DNA of 64,000 nt from Rosellinia necatrix (GCA_021209875.1 JAGYVD010000002.1:6138001-6202000), one strand, 5' to 3'; shown: positions 24,301-36,600, numbered from the stretch's first letter. Notes: a model not told the origin generated them from the letters alone. Translations and numbers: made by a program.

Positions 24301-26438
24301 CGTAGATCGGGTATGTTACGCGGTTGGATTTGCTTGGTAATATTGTCGATCGGATGGCGTGAATAGCGAGTCTAGTACCGCTGGCGGAGCGAGGCTAGAG
24401 AGAAATAAAGAGGAGCTAGTGAAGCTGCTCCTGATAACTAACATGCAAAGAACAAGTCCATATAGGCATGAATCACGAACTACATACCGGTAGTAGACAC
24501 AGACTAGTTGGTAGCAGCAGTCCGTCTGCCAGATTTGGCTGGAGGTAAGGCGGTCGCAAGATGTTTGCATAGTTAGTCGATGTTGGGAGAATTCCTAGAG
24601 GGGTATACACAGTATGGGAATGTGGCACACAGTGACACTAGTGCCCTGGCGAGTTACCTAAATGAGAACTTATTAAACGCTGTGCCCAATCAGAGATTCC
24701 TCGGGCCGCATTCCCGAACCTTTAGAGGCACCCCACAATTTGTTAGGTACTGGGCTTGCTGGGTAACTCAGCTCACTCCGCCCCAAACTCGAGCTGTGTT
24801 TCCCTTGCCGCTCAAACAGAACATCATTTTAGTCACGACACCGCGATCGCCCCCCATCCGCACCGGCCCGGGGCACGGCTCGTCACAGCTTCTCACATGA
24901 CATATTACCCAAATTGATTATTGATAACTCCTCGTCTCCGCCGTACGAGTAATTCGCCCAAACATATGATGTTGATATTCGCTCTGTCGTGCTGAGTAGC
25001 CCAGCACCGAGATGAGATGCCTTAGATCTACCGGCGACTGATAAGCACGTCACGAAGGCGTGAAAAAGAAAAGTAGAGCACCACTAGTTACCCGCAGCTT
25101 TTCGGCCCATTCGGAAAATTCGCCTATCTCCAGCACGGCAAACAGGGATCTCCAAGTCCATGATAGCCGGTTGGACTAGGTCGGCATTGCTACGTTTCAC
25201 TGTTACACGCCTCCTTCTAACCTGCCCAGAAGTTGCCCGGAACTCGGGTCACGTCCGCTCTCACTACGATGCCCTTAGTCCATCCACCGAGGGTGGGGGA
25301 GGCTATTGGGAAGGGAATATCGTCGTCATTGCTGGGGTTTCCTAACCTCAATGAGGAAATCACTTTTGTGGCCAAGGTTTGCCGGCGTGGCCCGCCAATT
25401 GGTTCAAGATGCAAGGCTCGTCTCCTCTCCTCCAATACCTACGAGCTTCTGGCTGTCAGCTCGTCGTTCCTTTGCCTCGGCCGATAAGCAGTACTCTTGG
25501 AACTACTGAGAGGCTCCGTGGGGAGGTAATATTCAGGTTTGCTTCTACTGGCTGTCTGTGGTACGGGAGTGCCTCGTCACAGCTCTAGTCCGACATGGTT
25601 TGAGTCAGAAGACTTCTATAATATGCCTTCATGCCCTCCTCCTAATGGATACCCTAGGCTTGCCGAAGGAAACCCCCCCACTCCCTTTATGTACGGTAAA
25701 CGTGGGTTGATGTCCCAGGACCAGATTCGACCTCCACCCGGTCCGTCAGAGCCGTGGCTATTACTTCGCAAGGGTGGTACTATATCTCTCTTATCGGCCT
25801 TCTACGTTTTCGCCATCGCGAGACTAACGTAGAGCCGCGCATTATCTTTGTCCACTCTCCTCCACAATACGGTGTCTTTTCGGCCGCCTGCACTCTCACA
25901 TGCTGATATATGCTGATCGTCATCAGGGTTAGCTCTTCTCAGTCAGCCTCGCGTGGGTGGTGAAGTGCCCTGACGAGACAAGCCCATCGCCTTTATGGCC
26001 CCACGCCCGCCTGGCGTTGTATCACTTAAGCTGCCCAAAACGCCGTCCCGCCTATACGACTATCTTGTAACATAAATCTGAAGATAGACTGGGTCTTTAT
26101 TCAAGTCGCGCCTCGGTTATAACACGGCCGAGTCTCTATTGTTCTTGGCAATTCACCGGGTCCTTTGGTTATATAGTGGTCATATGTTTCCCTACCCGAT
26201 ACCGATTGAAGATCATCTCGATATTGCAGCTCCTCGTTCAAGTCTTTATACTATTTACATGTCCACCCGTCTTGTCTCGTCTCGATTCTCTTATAAGTGA
26301 CGACGAACCGATCCGCCTTGTCACATTTGATCCCTTACCCAGACACAACAAGATATCCTCAACCATTTGTAGGGTCGTCGTCGCACGGCACAATCGTATT
26401 CTTGTATACGTCACGAGGTTCTAGGAAGACGTTATTCC
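21335..26438. other. Gene-poor region (5.1 kb)
   Basis: The left end is the promoter of the VOC gene, including a TGCAGTCGATGT tandem repeat (about 21428-21462) in its leader. The right end is upstream DNA of the beta-glucosidase. Between them open frames are short. A minus-strand frame at 23293-23547 (84 codons, no ATG at its start) has a protein-like composition (GSELYWGNAPACLTAG) and could be a gene fragment, but I cannot name it. Confidence 0.55.
21556..21565 (-). promoter_or_regulatory. TATA-like element upstream of the VOC gene
   Basis: A CTATATATAA string on the minus strand about 225 bp before the VOC ATG. The transcript leader would be C/T-rich, as in many fungal genes. Position alone supports it. 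Confidence 0.3.
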
Positions 26439-29400
26439 ATGACAATGGAACCTCTTGAAGGCCAGCAATACGAAGGAGTAGATCCTCTTGCCTCGCCATC
26501 TGATAGCAGTAGTGGATCTAATGCGACACCTGACACCGAGTATTCGCCCCCTGACAGCCCGTTCCCGAAGCAACGCCTTTTACAAGATAGCCGCGCAACA
26601 GCAAAGAGGAAGCTAGAATATCTAACTATTGAGGAAAAGGTCTGCCGAATGATGAGAGATCCAACGTCATAAGCTAAACATTCTGCAGGTGTCCCTACTC
26701 ACGGCCGCGGATTTCTGGAGAACGAAAGCCATACCCGAGAAGGGCATACCGGCGATCAAAACGAGTGATGGGCCAAATGGCGCCCGAGGCGGCATTTTCG
26801 TGGGAGGCACGAAGGTTTATATGGCCAGATCTAAGTCGCTGAAGAGCGCTTGCTAATGGTATCTGGCATAGGCTGCTCTGTTTCCATGCGGCATATCGTT
26901 AGCAGCAACCTGGAATAAAAAGCTACTTTATAAGGTCGGCCAGCACCTAGCGAGCGAGGTCCAAGCGAGATCGGCCCAGGTTCTCCTTGCCCCGACTGTT
27001 TGTATGCACCGACATCCGTTAGGCGGCAGAAACTTCGAGTCGTTCTCAGAGGACCCCCTGCTTACGGGGAAGCTGGCCGCCCAGTACATAAAAGGAATCC
27101 AGTCCAAAGGGGTTGCCGCAACTATAAAACGTCTGCTCGATTCTGCCAAAATAGAACACACGGGGCCTAGACTAACACACACGCAGATTTCGTCACAAAT
27201 GAACAAGAGACACATCGCTTAACTATCGACTCATTAGTGATGGAGCGGCCGTTGCGAGAAATATATCTGCGCCCTTTCGAGATCGCCGTACGAGAAGCGA
27301 ATCCGTGGGCCGTGATGTCGTCTTACAATCTCATCAACGGTGTTCACGCCGACATGAACAACCACACCTTGAAAGACATCCTGCGAGGCGAGTGGGGCTA
27401 CGACGGGTAAGCATGCAGCCCTATAAATAGGAAATCGCAATTAATCAGCTTTTATTAGAACCGTGATGTCGGACTGGGGAGGCGTCAACTCGACGGTAGA
27501 GTCAATTAAGGCGGGCTGTGACATCGAATTTCCCTATTCGACAAAGTGGCGGTTCGATAAAGTTCTGGAGGCAATTCAAAGCGGCGAATTGACTGTAGAA
27601 GACATCGATAGGGCGGCAGAGAACGTGCTGACACTCGTTGAACGGACAAAAGGGGACGACATGTCGGCCGAACAGCCCGAAAGGGAAGACGACAGAGACG
27701 AAACCCGTGCTCTCATCCGCTCAGCCGGCGTCGAGGGCCTGACCCTGCTGAAGAACGAGGGCGGGATATTACCCATCGACCCCAACACGGCCAAGATCGC
27801 CGTCATTGGGCCAAACGCCAACAGGGCGATCGCAGGTGGCGGCGGCAGCGCCAGTCTCAACCCATACTACAACACGCTCCCCCTGGATAGCATCAGGCAG
27901 GCGGCGCGCGGGGAGGTGATATACGCCAAGGGGTGCCACATTTACAAATGGCTGCCGGTGGCGTCGCCGTTCTGCACCGACAAGGCCGGCAAGCCGGGCG
28001 TGACCCTGGAATGGTTCAGCGGCGACAAGTTCCGCGGCGACGTCGTGGTCACGCAGCGCCGGACGAACACGGACCTCTTCCTCTGGGACTCGGCGCCGCT
28101 GGACCAGCTCGGGCCCGAGTGGTCGGCGGTCGCGACGACGTACCTGACGCCGGCCACGACCGGGACGCACACGATCAGCTTCATGAGCGTCGGGCCGGGC
28201 CGGCTGTACGTCGACGGGGCGCTCGCGCTCGACCTCTGGGACTGGACGGAGGAGGGCGAGGCCATGTTCGACGGCTCCATCGACTACATGGTGGACGTGG
28301 CCATGCGCGCCGGCACGGCCGTCGAGCTGCGCGTGGAGATGACGAACGAGCTCCGGCCCCTGTCCAAACAGAAGGAGTTCGGCATGACGCACAAGTACGG
28401 CGGCTGCCGCGTCGGGTTCAAGGAGGAGGACCAGGTCGACTACCTCCAGGAGGCGGTGGACGCCGCCCGGCGGTCCGACGTGGCCGTCGTCGTCGTCGGC
28501 CTCGACGCCGAGTGGGAGTCGGAGGGCTACGACCGCAAGACGATGGACCTGCCGTCGGACGGGAGCCAGGACCGCCTCGTCCGCGCCGTGCTCGCGGCCA
28601 ACCCCCGGACCGTCGTCGTCAACCAGTCCGGCTCGCCCGTGACGATGCCCTGGGCCGACGACGTCCCCGCCATCCTCCAGGCCTGGTACCAAGGCCAAGA
28701 GGCGGGGAACGCCCTGGCCGACGTCCTCTTCGGCGTGAGCAACCCAAGCGGCAAACTACCGGTACGTTTCTCTCCTTTTCCCCTTTCCCCCCTTTCCCAT
28801 TTCCCCTCCCTCTCCACACACTAAACAATTACCTCTCTCTCTCTCTCTCTCTCCCTCCCTCTCCCCCCCCCTCTCCTCACCCTCCCTTTGCTAACGACCA
28901 CCTCCCCCCAGTGCACCTTCCCGCGCAAGCTCGAGGACACGCCAGCGTACCACAACTGGCCGGGCGAGAACCAACGGGTGCTCTACGGCGAGGGGCTGTA
29001 CGTGGGGTACCGGCACTACGAGCGGGTGGGGGTGGCGCCCCTGTTCGCGTTCGGGCACGGCCTGTCGTACGCGGCGTTCGAGTACGGGCGGCCGTCGCTC
29101 AGCCGGCGGGAGCTGACGTCGTCGGCGCCGATCCACCTGGTCATGGCGGTGACGAACACGGGGTCGGTCGCGGGCTCGGAGACGGTGCAGGTGTACGTCC
29201 GCGACGAGAGGGCGGCCCTGCCGCGCCCGGACAAGGAGCTCGCCGCCTTCGACAAGGTCCGCCTCGACCCCGACGAGACCAAGCACATCACCGTCCCCCT
29301 CGACCGCCACGCCGTCGCCTACTACGACCCCGCCCGCTCCGCCTGGGTCGCCGAGCAGGGCACCTTCCGCGTCCTCGTCGGCGCCTCCGCTGCCGATATT

Positions 29401-29579
29401 AGGTGCGGCATTTCCCTGTTTTTCTCTCTCTTTCTCTTCACCCCCAACCCACCCCCTTATATATATATATACATATATATATATGTAACGTGTGTTCTGA
29501 AAAATGCTAATTATATTCCTCTGCTCATAGGCACTCGGTCACATTTGAGGTGAAGGAGACATTTACCTGGGTTTTCTAA
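26439..29579 (+). CDS. GH3 beta-glucosidase with PA14 domain
   Basis: Seven exons: 26439-26639, 26689-26814, 26872-27130, 27187-27406, 27459-28761, 28912-29402 and 29531-29579, total 2649 nt (882 residues). Every junction restores a family motif: EEKVSLLTAADFW, GGTKAALFPCG, TIKHFVTNEQE, YDGTVMSDWGG, KLPCTFPR and ADIRHSVTFEV. GH3 landmarks are SDGPNGARGG, NFESFSEDP, the KH pair in TIKHFV and the nucleophile Asp274 in MSDWGG. A PA14 domain (from about TLEWFSGD, residue 452, to about 590) is inserted in the C-terminal alpha/beta domain. A fibronectin-III-like end carries VTNTGSVAGSETVQVYV. No signal peptide is seen, so it is probably intracellular and hydrolyses imported oligosaccharides. Introns 1 and 3 both use the unusual donor GTCTGC. 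GC content rises sharply from exon 5 onward. Confidence 0.93.
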
Positions 29580-30994
29580 TCTGGGTGCCGCTTCCTCCCC
29601 TTCCCCCCCCCCCTCGCCTTCCTCTGATTATCAATGGTTGATTCAGGAGGTTGTTTATGTCGGACGCTCCTTTCCGTTTGGGTTGGTATTTTGTGGCTGC
29701 ATGGCACTGGCTGGGTTGGGACAACTCCTTTTTTTAATTTTTTTATTCTTTTATTCCCTCTTGACAGATTGCGATGTCTGATCTTTTCGTCTCTGACGCT
29801 GTTAACTGCTCAAGTCGCTCAGGGGGAATCACTAGGGAGTTATTGTCGGTCGGTTGATATTCACCTGAAAACTAGCGTATGGTAGCGATTACTATCCACT
29901 TACACGAATCGTATCTTAACGCGTTGATCATTAAAGTGGCTCGTACGCAGTAGAAATGATACCTTGTGCCTTTTCATCTTACCGATTGGTTTGTTCACCG
30001 ACAACTATCAAGTGGGAAGCATACACCTGGGTATAAATGAGGTATTCTTGTCATAAATGGGTTCAAACCGCGAGATAGATGATTTTAAAAACTGTTGGTA
30101 CACATAGAAAAGGATTGACTAGTTTAGATGAACAATCTAATGTCAAGTGATAACAATATATTAATATGCGCCTTATTAATTCTCCTATAATACCATGCTT
30201 GATCACATGTGCCCATCTCTGTCGATCTGTCCAATTTCTACTCATGTCCTACCCAATATTTTGAGCCTCCCTTCCTGCTAAAAATAGGAATGTTTGAGGT
30301 GCAGCTTTCTTCTTTTTTTGCACCCTCTCTATAGACGCGTAAAGCCGGATGAGACTCCTATACGCGTTTGCTCATTATTCAAATCATCCAAATCAATATT
30401 CCCGAAGTATACCTGCATACTGTATTTATATATATAGGTCCGCGGTAGAAAGCCGTCAAAACAGTGTATGCACTGTATTTCCACCAGGCGTTTAGGTAAT
30501 TGCATAACTCCAACTCCGGTCCAGTTCAGCCCAGCCCAGGTTGGGCTAGATCGGGGGGACCTGTCAGCCAGCGCATCATCCACGTTAAAATACCCTGCCC
30601 ATGTCCAACTACACCAACTTACCTAGCCCAAAGTTTCCAGATACATACGCATGAATGTTCATCTCAACACACCCGGGGGAGCCCATAGTTTAGTTAGCCC
30701 ATCACGACATTCCTACCAAGCTTCGGCCAAAAAAACTCCCGACAACGCCAAAGTCGCAAAACGCAAAAGCCCAACAACGCAACGCAACACAACGCAAAGC
30801 ACGGCACGCACCCACGCACCCACGCACCCACTCCGCCCATGATCCCAACAACACGCTACTGAGCTAAAGGATTAAGCGACATTACATCCCGACCGACCGA
30901 CCGACTGACCGACCGACCAACCAACCGACCGACTAACCGACAAGAACACCAGGCACGTCCCCGTCCACATTGATGGCTGCCCGGTCAGGACGTC
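29580..30994. other. Intergenic region between beta-glucosidase and phosphoesterase
   Basis: No gene found. The left part is 3' flank with pyrimidine runs. The right end is leader DNA of the next gene and contains a CACCCACG repeat (about 30808-30833) and a CCGA/CCAA tetramer array (30885-30942). Confidence 0.65.
30885..30942. repeat. CCGA/CCAA tetranucleotide array
   Basis: About fourteen GACC-phase tetramers with some CCAA and CTAA variants, ending 50 bp before the ATG of the phosphoesterase gene. It may lie in its 5' untranslated leader. Confidence 0.85.
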
Positions 30995-31492
30995 ATGGCA
31001 CGGCCATCTTATAGGGCCTACGGGTCTGCCACCACCGCCTCCTCCTCCACCACCAGCACTACCACCACCAGCACCTACCGCTACCACCACCCATCGCCCA
31101 GCGGCGGTAGTAACGGCGGCAGCAGCGGTAGTTTCCACGACCCCGGCGGCGCCTCCATCTGGGACGACATCATGGCCGGCGCGAGGAACGCGGCGCGCCG
31201 TGCGTGGGCGTACGGCCGCCACGGTCGGGGCCGCCGCGCCGCCTGGGACCTCGCCGTCCGGGCCGCCCGCCGCCTGAGGCGCAACCTGACCCGCCGCCGC
31301 CTCCTCGCCTTCCCGCACCTGCTCGTCACCCTCTGGGTCCTCGCCTTGCTCTGGGGCGAGAGCTGGTCCTTCGCGAGCAAGGTCAATCGCTGCGACTGGG
31401 ACCATTGGGAAGACTGGGTAAGTCAGTCCGTCAAAACTACCCCCTTCCCCTTCCCCTTCCCCCTCCTTCCCTTGAATCGGAAAATGTCTCTT

Positions 31493-31537
<45 letters not shown>

Positions 31538-33173
31538 CCCTTTACATTACTTAAAGGATGAGGAAGAGAGCATGAGAGAAATAGAAAGACAAGAATAGGA
31601 CGCACAAGGGAGAGAGACAGAGAACCGCAGTGGTGGTCTTGTTGGGGCGACGCTGGGCTTGGACTAACGAGCATCTTTTGGTCTATAGCCCCCCGGCGCA
31701 ACACCACATCGACTCATCTTCGTCGCCGATCCACAACTCATCGATCCCCATTCATACCCCGGCCGCCCGTGGCCGCTCAACCCCCTAACTATGCGCATTA
31801 CCGATAATTATATGAGGAGATCATACATACAATTACAAAAGATTTTACGACCCGACACGGTCATGTTTTTAGGCGATTTATTCGACGGCGGGAGAGAGTG
31901 GAAGACGGCACATGGAGACTTCGATGACCCGGACTGGGCCAAGAACCATCGACCCGCGAGCGAGAAAAAGCTTCTGAAGCAGTGGAATAAAAAGTACGGT
32001 GAACAGTATTGGCTGAAAGAGTACTCGAGGTTCGGCCGGATATTTTTCGACAATTGGTTATGGGGGGGTACCACCTCGACCCCTTTTCAGCGAGGCCGGA
32101 AGATCATTTCGAGCTTACCCGGAAATCACGACTTGGGCTTCGGGGCTGAAGTAAAACTACCGGTACGGAATCGGTTCAACGCATATTTTGGGGAGACGAA
32201 TAGGGTCGATGTCATTGGAAACCACACCTTCGTTTCCGTCGATACTGTCTCTCTAAGTGCAGACACATCTACGATGAAGGACCGAGTCGACTTGCGGGGT
32301 ATATATGGACCAGTAAACGACTTTTTAGACGATGTGAAGGTAATGAAACGCCGTGCCGTACAGAAAGAATTGCGATTCTGGAGGGGCGAGGTCGAAGAGG
32401 TCACCCTTCATCATAAGGTAGAGGAGCTAGAAGACGCCGACTACAGCAATCTACCTACAATCGACCCCGGCGAGAATGCCCCCGACTTTCCCACTATCCT
32501 CTTAACTCACGTCCCGTTATATCGCGACCCCGGGACCCCATGTGGCCCAATGCGCGAACATTGGCCACCCGCCACCCCACCCAAAGGCCAAGCCGGCCCC
32601 GTGATTCCGGATCACCGAAACGCCATCAGCGTCTCGAGCGGCTACCAATATCAAAATGTCCTCAGTGATGAAGACTCCATCAAGCTGATCAAGGACGTCG
32701 GTAACGTCATACTACGTCTTTCTGAGTGGCGCGAGCGACCAGCGACTACTGCCGAGTCCGACACGTCGACCCCAGATAGCAGGTCCGGCGACGCCATTAC
32801 CGGTCAAGAGCTAGCAAGGCTACTGGCGATCCGCCGACAGCCAGGTAGTCGTCGAGGAGGCGTGGACCTCGTGCTGGCGCGTCGCGTGGATGGTCGCCCT
32901 ACTATACGGCTGGCTCATGTGGCGGGGGTAAAAACACACGGTGTTATGTGGGGGATACCGTGTGACAGTAATAACATAGCCGTGGTGCTTACTCACTTGA
33001 GCTCCCCTAAGCGGGGAACAAAATGGGTGGCTGTGAACACGGGTCGCATATACATCATCCATGCGAGGGAGAATGGCAGACTACTATTACTACTGCTACT
33101 ACTACTACTACGCATACCACCTGACTGTACGAGGACGATTGTTCGACTACGAGGAAGGGGCTTAGATAGATGA
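30995..33173 (+). CDS. Cdc1/Ted1-like metallophosphoesterase, C-terminus frameshifted
   Basis: Two exons, 30995-31417 and 31689-33173, with a 271-bp intron that carries a GT microsatellite. The nominal frame is 635 residues. The N-terminus is Ser/Thr-rich and basic, then one membrane segment (LLAFPHLLVTLWVLALLWG, near residue 110). The calcineurin-like domain has motif I VADPQLID (Asp155), motif II LGDLFDGG (Asp204), motif III LPGNHD (Asn287, His288) and motif IV LTHVPLYR (His415). Cdc1/Ted1 proteins sit in the ER or Golgi; they act on GPI-anchor glycans or in cargo exit from the ER. Family resemblance stops abruptly after DSIKLIKDVGNVI (about residue 482). The last metal motif (GDDHDYC type in fungal relatives) is not in frame, and the rest is basic low-complexity protein ending in a translated TAC repeat. 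See the separate entry at 32712. Confidence 0.8.
31495..31536. repeat. GT dinucleotide microsatellite in intron
   Basis: About twenty GT units inside the only intron of the phosphoesterase gene, between its donor at 31418 and acceptor at 31688. Confidence 0.95.
32712..32931 (+). pseudogene. Frameshifted C-terminal remnant of the phosphoesterase
   Basis: The DNA just after residue 482 still resembles the family if single bases are ignored. At 32712-32755 the bases read like VHVFSGDDHDYCE with about five or six extra bases, mostly C or G, spread through 40 bp. At 32794-32843 they read like ITVKS...RRPG with further small indels. At 32878-32931 a different frame (+1) encodes WMVALLYGWLMW and a stop, which looks like the C-terminal membrane helix expected in this family. 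Many indels with few substitutions could mean gene decay or uncorrected sequencing error. The comparison is by eye against remembered family motifs. Confidence 0.5.
33079..33112. repeat. TAC trinucleotide repeat
   Basis: About ten TAC/TGC triplets. In the nominal phosphoesterase frame it translates as a leucine run, which argues that this part of the frame is not real protein. Confidence 0.8.
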
Positions 33174-34176
33174 TTAGGTCGCTAAGGGGTTGGCTTGCAT
33201 GGGTCGGGTTAGGTTGTTTGCTTGCTTACGGCCTTTAGTACTCTGGACGTTAGGAGGCGACTAGGCCTAACTGGGGGACGCCCGTCGTCGGATCGGAATC
33301 TTAGTAAGTACCTATCCCACCAGCTAAGCTCCTCCCGTTTCACGCCGGTAGCACAGATGCGCAAGACCAATGTCACTGCGTATATAGTTCGCATAACCTA
33401 ATTACTGCATGTGATCTCGTAGGCCTCATAAGAGAATGTTATATTGCCTAAATTTTGAACTATAATCGTGTTACCTTAAATACTGCTCGTTCAAGTTACT
33501 TAGTGGGCAACATTACGATAGTTTCTCTCACATTCCACGAGCTCGGACAGGTGTGTCCATCAATATGGTCACGTTGAAGGAATCAGATAAGTCACAGCTT
33601 CGAAAATCACTAAGTGTATAGAAGCGGATATAATTAAGACTTAATTCATTTGTCGATTCTATTCGACATGATTGAGTGATATTGGTCTGGTGCTCATGCT
33701 GGTGACAATGATAGCATCTAGGCGTCTACTCAGGTCATGATACAGTATATATATATAGGATTCCTCCTGGAGTGGGAGGTATGACTCCAGCACCATGCCA
33801 CCCATTGCAAGAACAGACCATATAGCCATGCAAATGGTCAATGTTGTGAATATTCAACAAATAACCAAAAAGGGGCGCCAGGAGGGTTTCCCGTTAGATC
33901 CCTCCGGAAACAAAGATATCAACGCAAGCCCAATATTTCCTTTGAATGGGGCCACCTGGCCCAAACCCTAGCCTGGTATCCTGTGGAATGATGACCCCCC
34001 CCCTTGAACCCAAGTGTCCCAAAATTTCAATGTACTCCAACCCACCCAACTCCGACGCTTATATAATAACCATGTGTATTTCGTGAAAAGACAAGACATA
34101 TGCCAGATTAAAGATATATCGGGTAATGATGCGAATAATTACCATGCAGGCAAGGAGCGGAAGCCGAGGGGCGAGA
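33174..34176. other. Intergenic region between convergent genes
   Basis: A/T-rich 3' flanks of the phosphoesterase (plus strand) and the glucose transporter (minus strand). No gene seen. Confidence 0.7.
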
Positions 34177-36107
34177 TCAATAGCTGAAGTCGACATTGCT
34201 TAATCCTAGCTCGCGGACCGCCTTATCTTCATCCGACTCGCTGTTTTCTGTCCGATTCTCCGTCGTTTGTATCGTTTGTATAGTTGTATCTGTTGCTGTT
34301 GAGCCTGTCCGCGGGGGTTCAAGCTCATGTGCCGTTGGTGGGATACCACTGTCGGCGAAACCTTCATCGCGTATTTGTTGAAAGCTCCAAGTCGGTTCAA
34401 AGCCTTTGCTCTTCCATGCGAGATGTACTCGCTCGTACATCTCATCGATCTGTTCAAGACTGATCTTGCTAGTTTCAAAAACCATGCAATAGACAAAGAC
34501 AGCCCCTAGAACACAAAAGGCTCCCCAAAGAAAGAAAACCTTGGACCCAAGGGAAGCATATCCGCTTCCTTCTTCGACCAGAAATGGTGTTCCATAGGCG
34601 ATACCGAAGTTGAGCAACCAATTAGCCGATGTAGAAATAGACATCGATTTGGCTCGAACTTTGAGAGGATAAATCTCCGAGGTAACCACCCACGCAACTG
34701 GCCCCCAAGAAGCAGCATAGAAGAACACAAAAATAGCAACGAAAACAATCAGAAGCTTTGCTACCAAGCCTTGCATATTGGAGGCAGCGGTCGAGAAGAT
34801 GGCAATAACCAGTTGGCAGATGGCCATGCCTATGGATCCAACTATCAAGAGTTTTCGGCGGCCCCAGCTCTCGACCACGAACAGACCCGGAATGGTAGAC
34901 ACGACGTTGATGACGTTCAAAACGAGGGATATCGTAAAAGGGTTGCGAACCCCGGCGCCTAAGAAGAACGTAGTTCCGTAATACATAATGAAGTTGATCC
35001 CGGTTAACTGTTGAAGCATTTGAAGCCCGCAGCCGGTTAGGATTCGACGACCCAGGTGTGGGGAGCCGGTGAAGACGTCACGATATGATGCGCTACCGAG
35101 GGTGAGTTCGTATTCGTGGTTGGCTTCGATCTCTGCGAGCTCCTCCTGGAGAGCTGGATGCGTAATATCGAGACGTCGAAGGCGACTGAGTGCTAGACCG
35201 GCACCATGTTTATCGCCTCGTTTGATAAGATATCGCGGCGTCTCTGGTAATATGAGTAGGCCTAGGCTGAGAACCACGGCCCAGGTAAGTTGGAGACCGA
35301 AAGGGATCTGATACGCAGAAGGTCCATCTATCTGGTAGGTTAATTGGTTAACGATAGACGCGCCCAATAAACCAACCGTGATGGAAAATTGATAGGCGCA
35401 AACTAAAGTCCCGCGAATCCATTTTGGGGCCATCTCGGATTGATATAGCGGCACGAGAACGGACACAGCGCCGACTCCCACGCCGGCAAAGAATCTGCAT
35501 AATCCATGTCAGTACGGAGGCCCCCCGGGCGGGTCGAGAACTGGCCGCATCCCAGACAGAACGTACCTTCCGGCCAGCAGTAACGGAAGAGCGTCAGCGG
35601 TGACTTGGAATATGACTCCGAGGATGAAGACGCCAATGGATGCGATTATAGACAAACGACGGCCAATCCAATCTCCGAATGGGGCGGAAAGTAGGGCGCC
35701 AGCAAATGTTCCGGCGCTCAGGATAGCTACAGTGATCGATATCTCGGCGGGTCGAAGTTCGGGGAGGCCGTTATCGTCGAGAAAGCCGGTGCTGAATTGT
35801 TCTTTGAATGATTTCATCGCCAGGATCCCGTTGATGGTGCTTTGGCGAAGCAGTAAGATTAGCTCATGCGATTTAAAACAGCACGGCGCACGTCTGCGAC
35901 TATGGCGGCGGCGGCAGCGGCAGCGGTCGAAGGCGGCGCGCCGAGCCGATTCGAGTCGAGAGCGCAACCGCGATGGCAGGTCGACACTTACCCAGTATCG
36001 TATCCGAACAAAATACCACCGGTCGCCACGAAGAGGCCGACCATAATAGCCGGCGCCGACGACCCGGCGACATTGTCCGGTTTCTGCCAGCCCATGGCTA
36101 TCGCCAT
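34177..36107 (-). CDS. MFS glucose/hexose transporter
   Basis: Three exons on the minus strand: 36107-35992, 35839-35567 and 35494-34177, total 1707 nt (568 residues). The introns (35840-35991 and 35495-35566) restore FGYDTGTINGILAMKSF and LLLAGRFFAGVGVGAVSVL. Twelve membrane segments are expected. Sugar-porter signatures are present: FGDWIGRRLS after TM2, the EMAPKWIRGTL region after TM4, LPETPRYLIKRGD after TM6, QQLTGINFIMYYG in TM7, VESWGRRKLL and SEIYPLKVRAKSMS. The long C-terminal tail is acidic and Thr/Ser-rich, which may mark regulated turnover. It resembles fungal high-affinity glucose transporters and the Rgt2/Rco-3 sensor group; the sequence does not settle transport against sensing. 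It is convergent with the phosphoesterase and 5 kb from the beta-glucosidase. Confidence 0.92.
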
Positions 36108-36600
36108 GGTGGATGGTGTTGGAACGTCAAGCCAGCGTATAGGATGCGACGGTCGTGGTGGTGGTAGGCGTGATTGATGGGAAGGGTCGAGGTTGGGATT
36201 TGCGGGTTTGTCGTCGACCGACTCGTCGAGACAGAGCAGGCGAGCAGGCGAGAGTGGGTATGGTATAATACGACGACGGCGAAGGGGAGAGGTCTCGAGT
36301 TGCAGAGTGGAGAAGTGACGGCGAGGAAAAGGCGGGAAGAGAGAGGGTCGATGGGGAAGTGCATCGAAGTCTACCTAGGTAGTGTAGCCCGGTCAGGCCA
36401 ATCCAGTGGTCAGTCGGTCAGCAGTCAAGGGTCAAGGGCCAGGCCAAGGCAAGACGAGCCAGGATCCGCCAGGATCAGCGCCACGCTGCGCTGCTCCTGC
36501 CTGCTTCGCTTGTTGCTGCTGCTGTGCGAAGTAGTGCTGGGCAACAGTGGTGGTGCACAAGAACTGCGACTTCCACTTCAACCGCCAACTACATGCGGTT

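Noticed and set aside
26439..27240. Possible pseudogene at the beta-glucosidase 5' end, because its frames are broken by stops
   Set aside because: All breaks are removed by introns of 49-57 bp with branch sites, and the motifs rejoin exactly.
27769..29402. Long antisense and alternate-frame ORFs over the beta-glucosidase (309 and 489 codons)
   Set aside because: They are Arg/Pro/Gly/Val-rich shadows created by the strong G/C third-position bias of the real gene.
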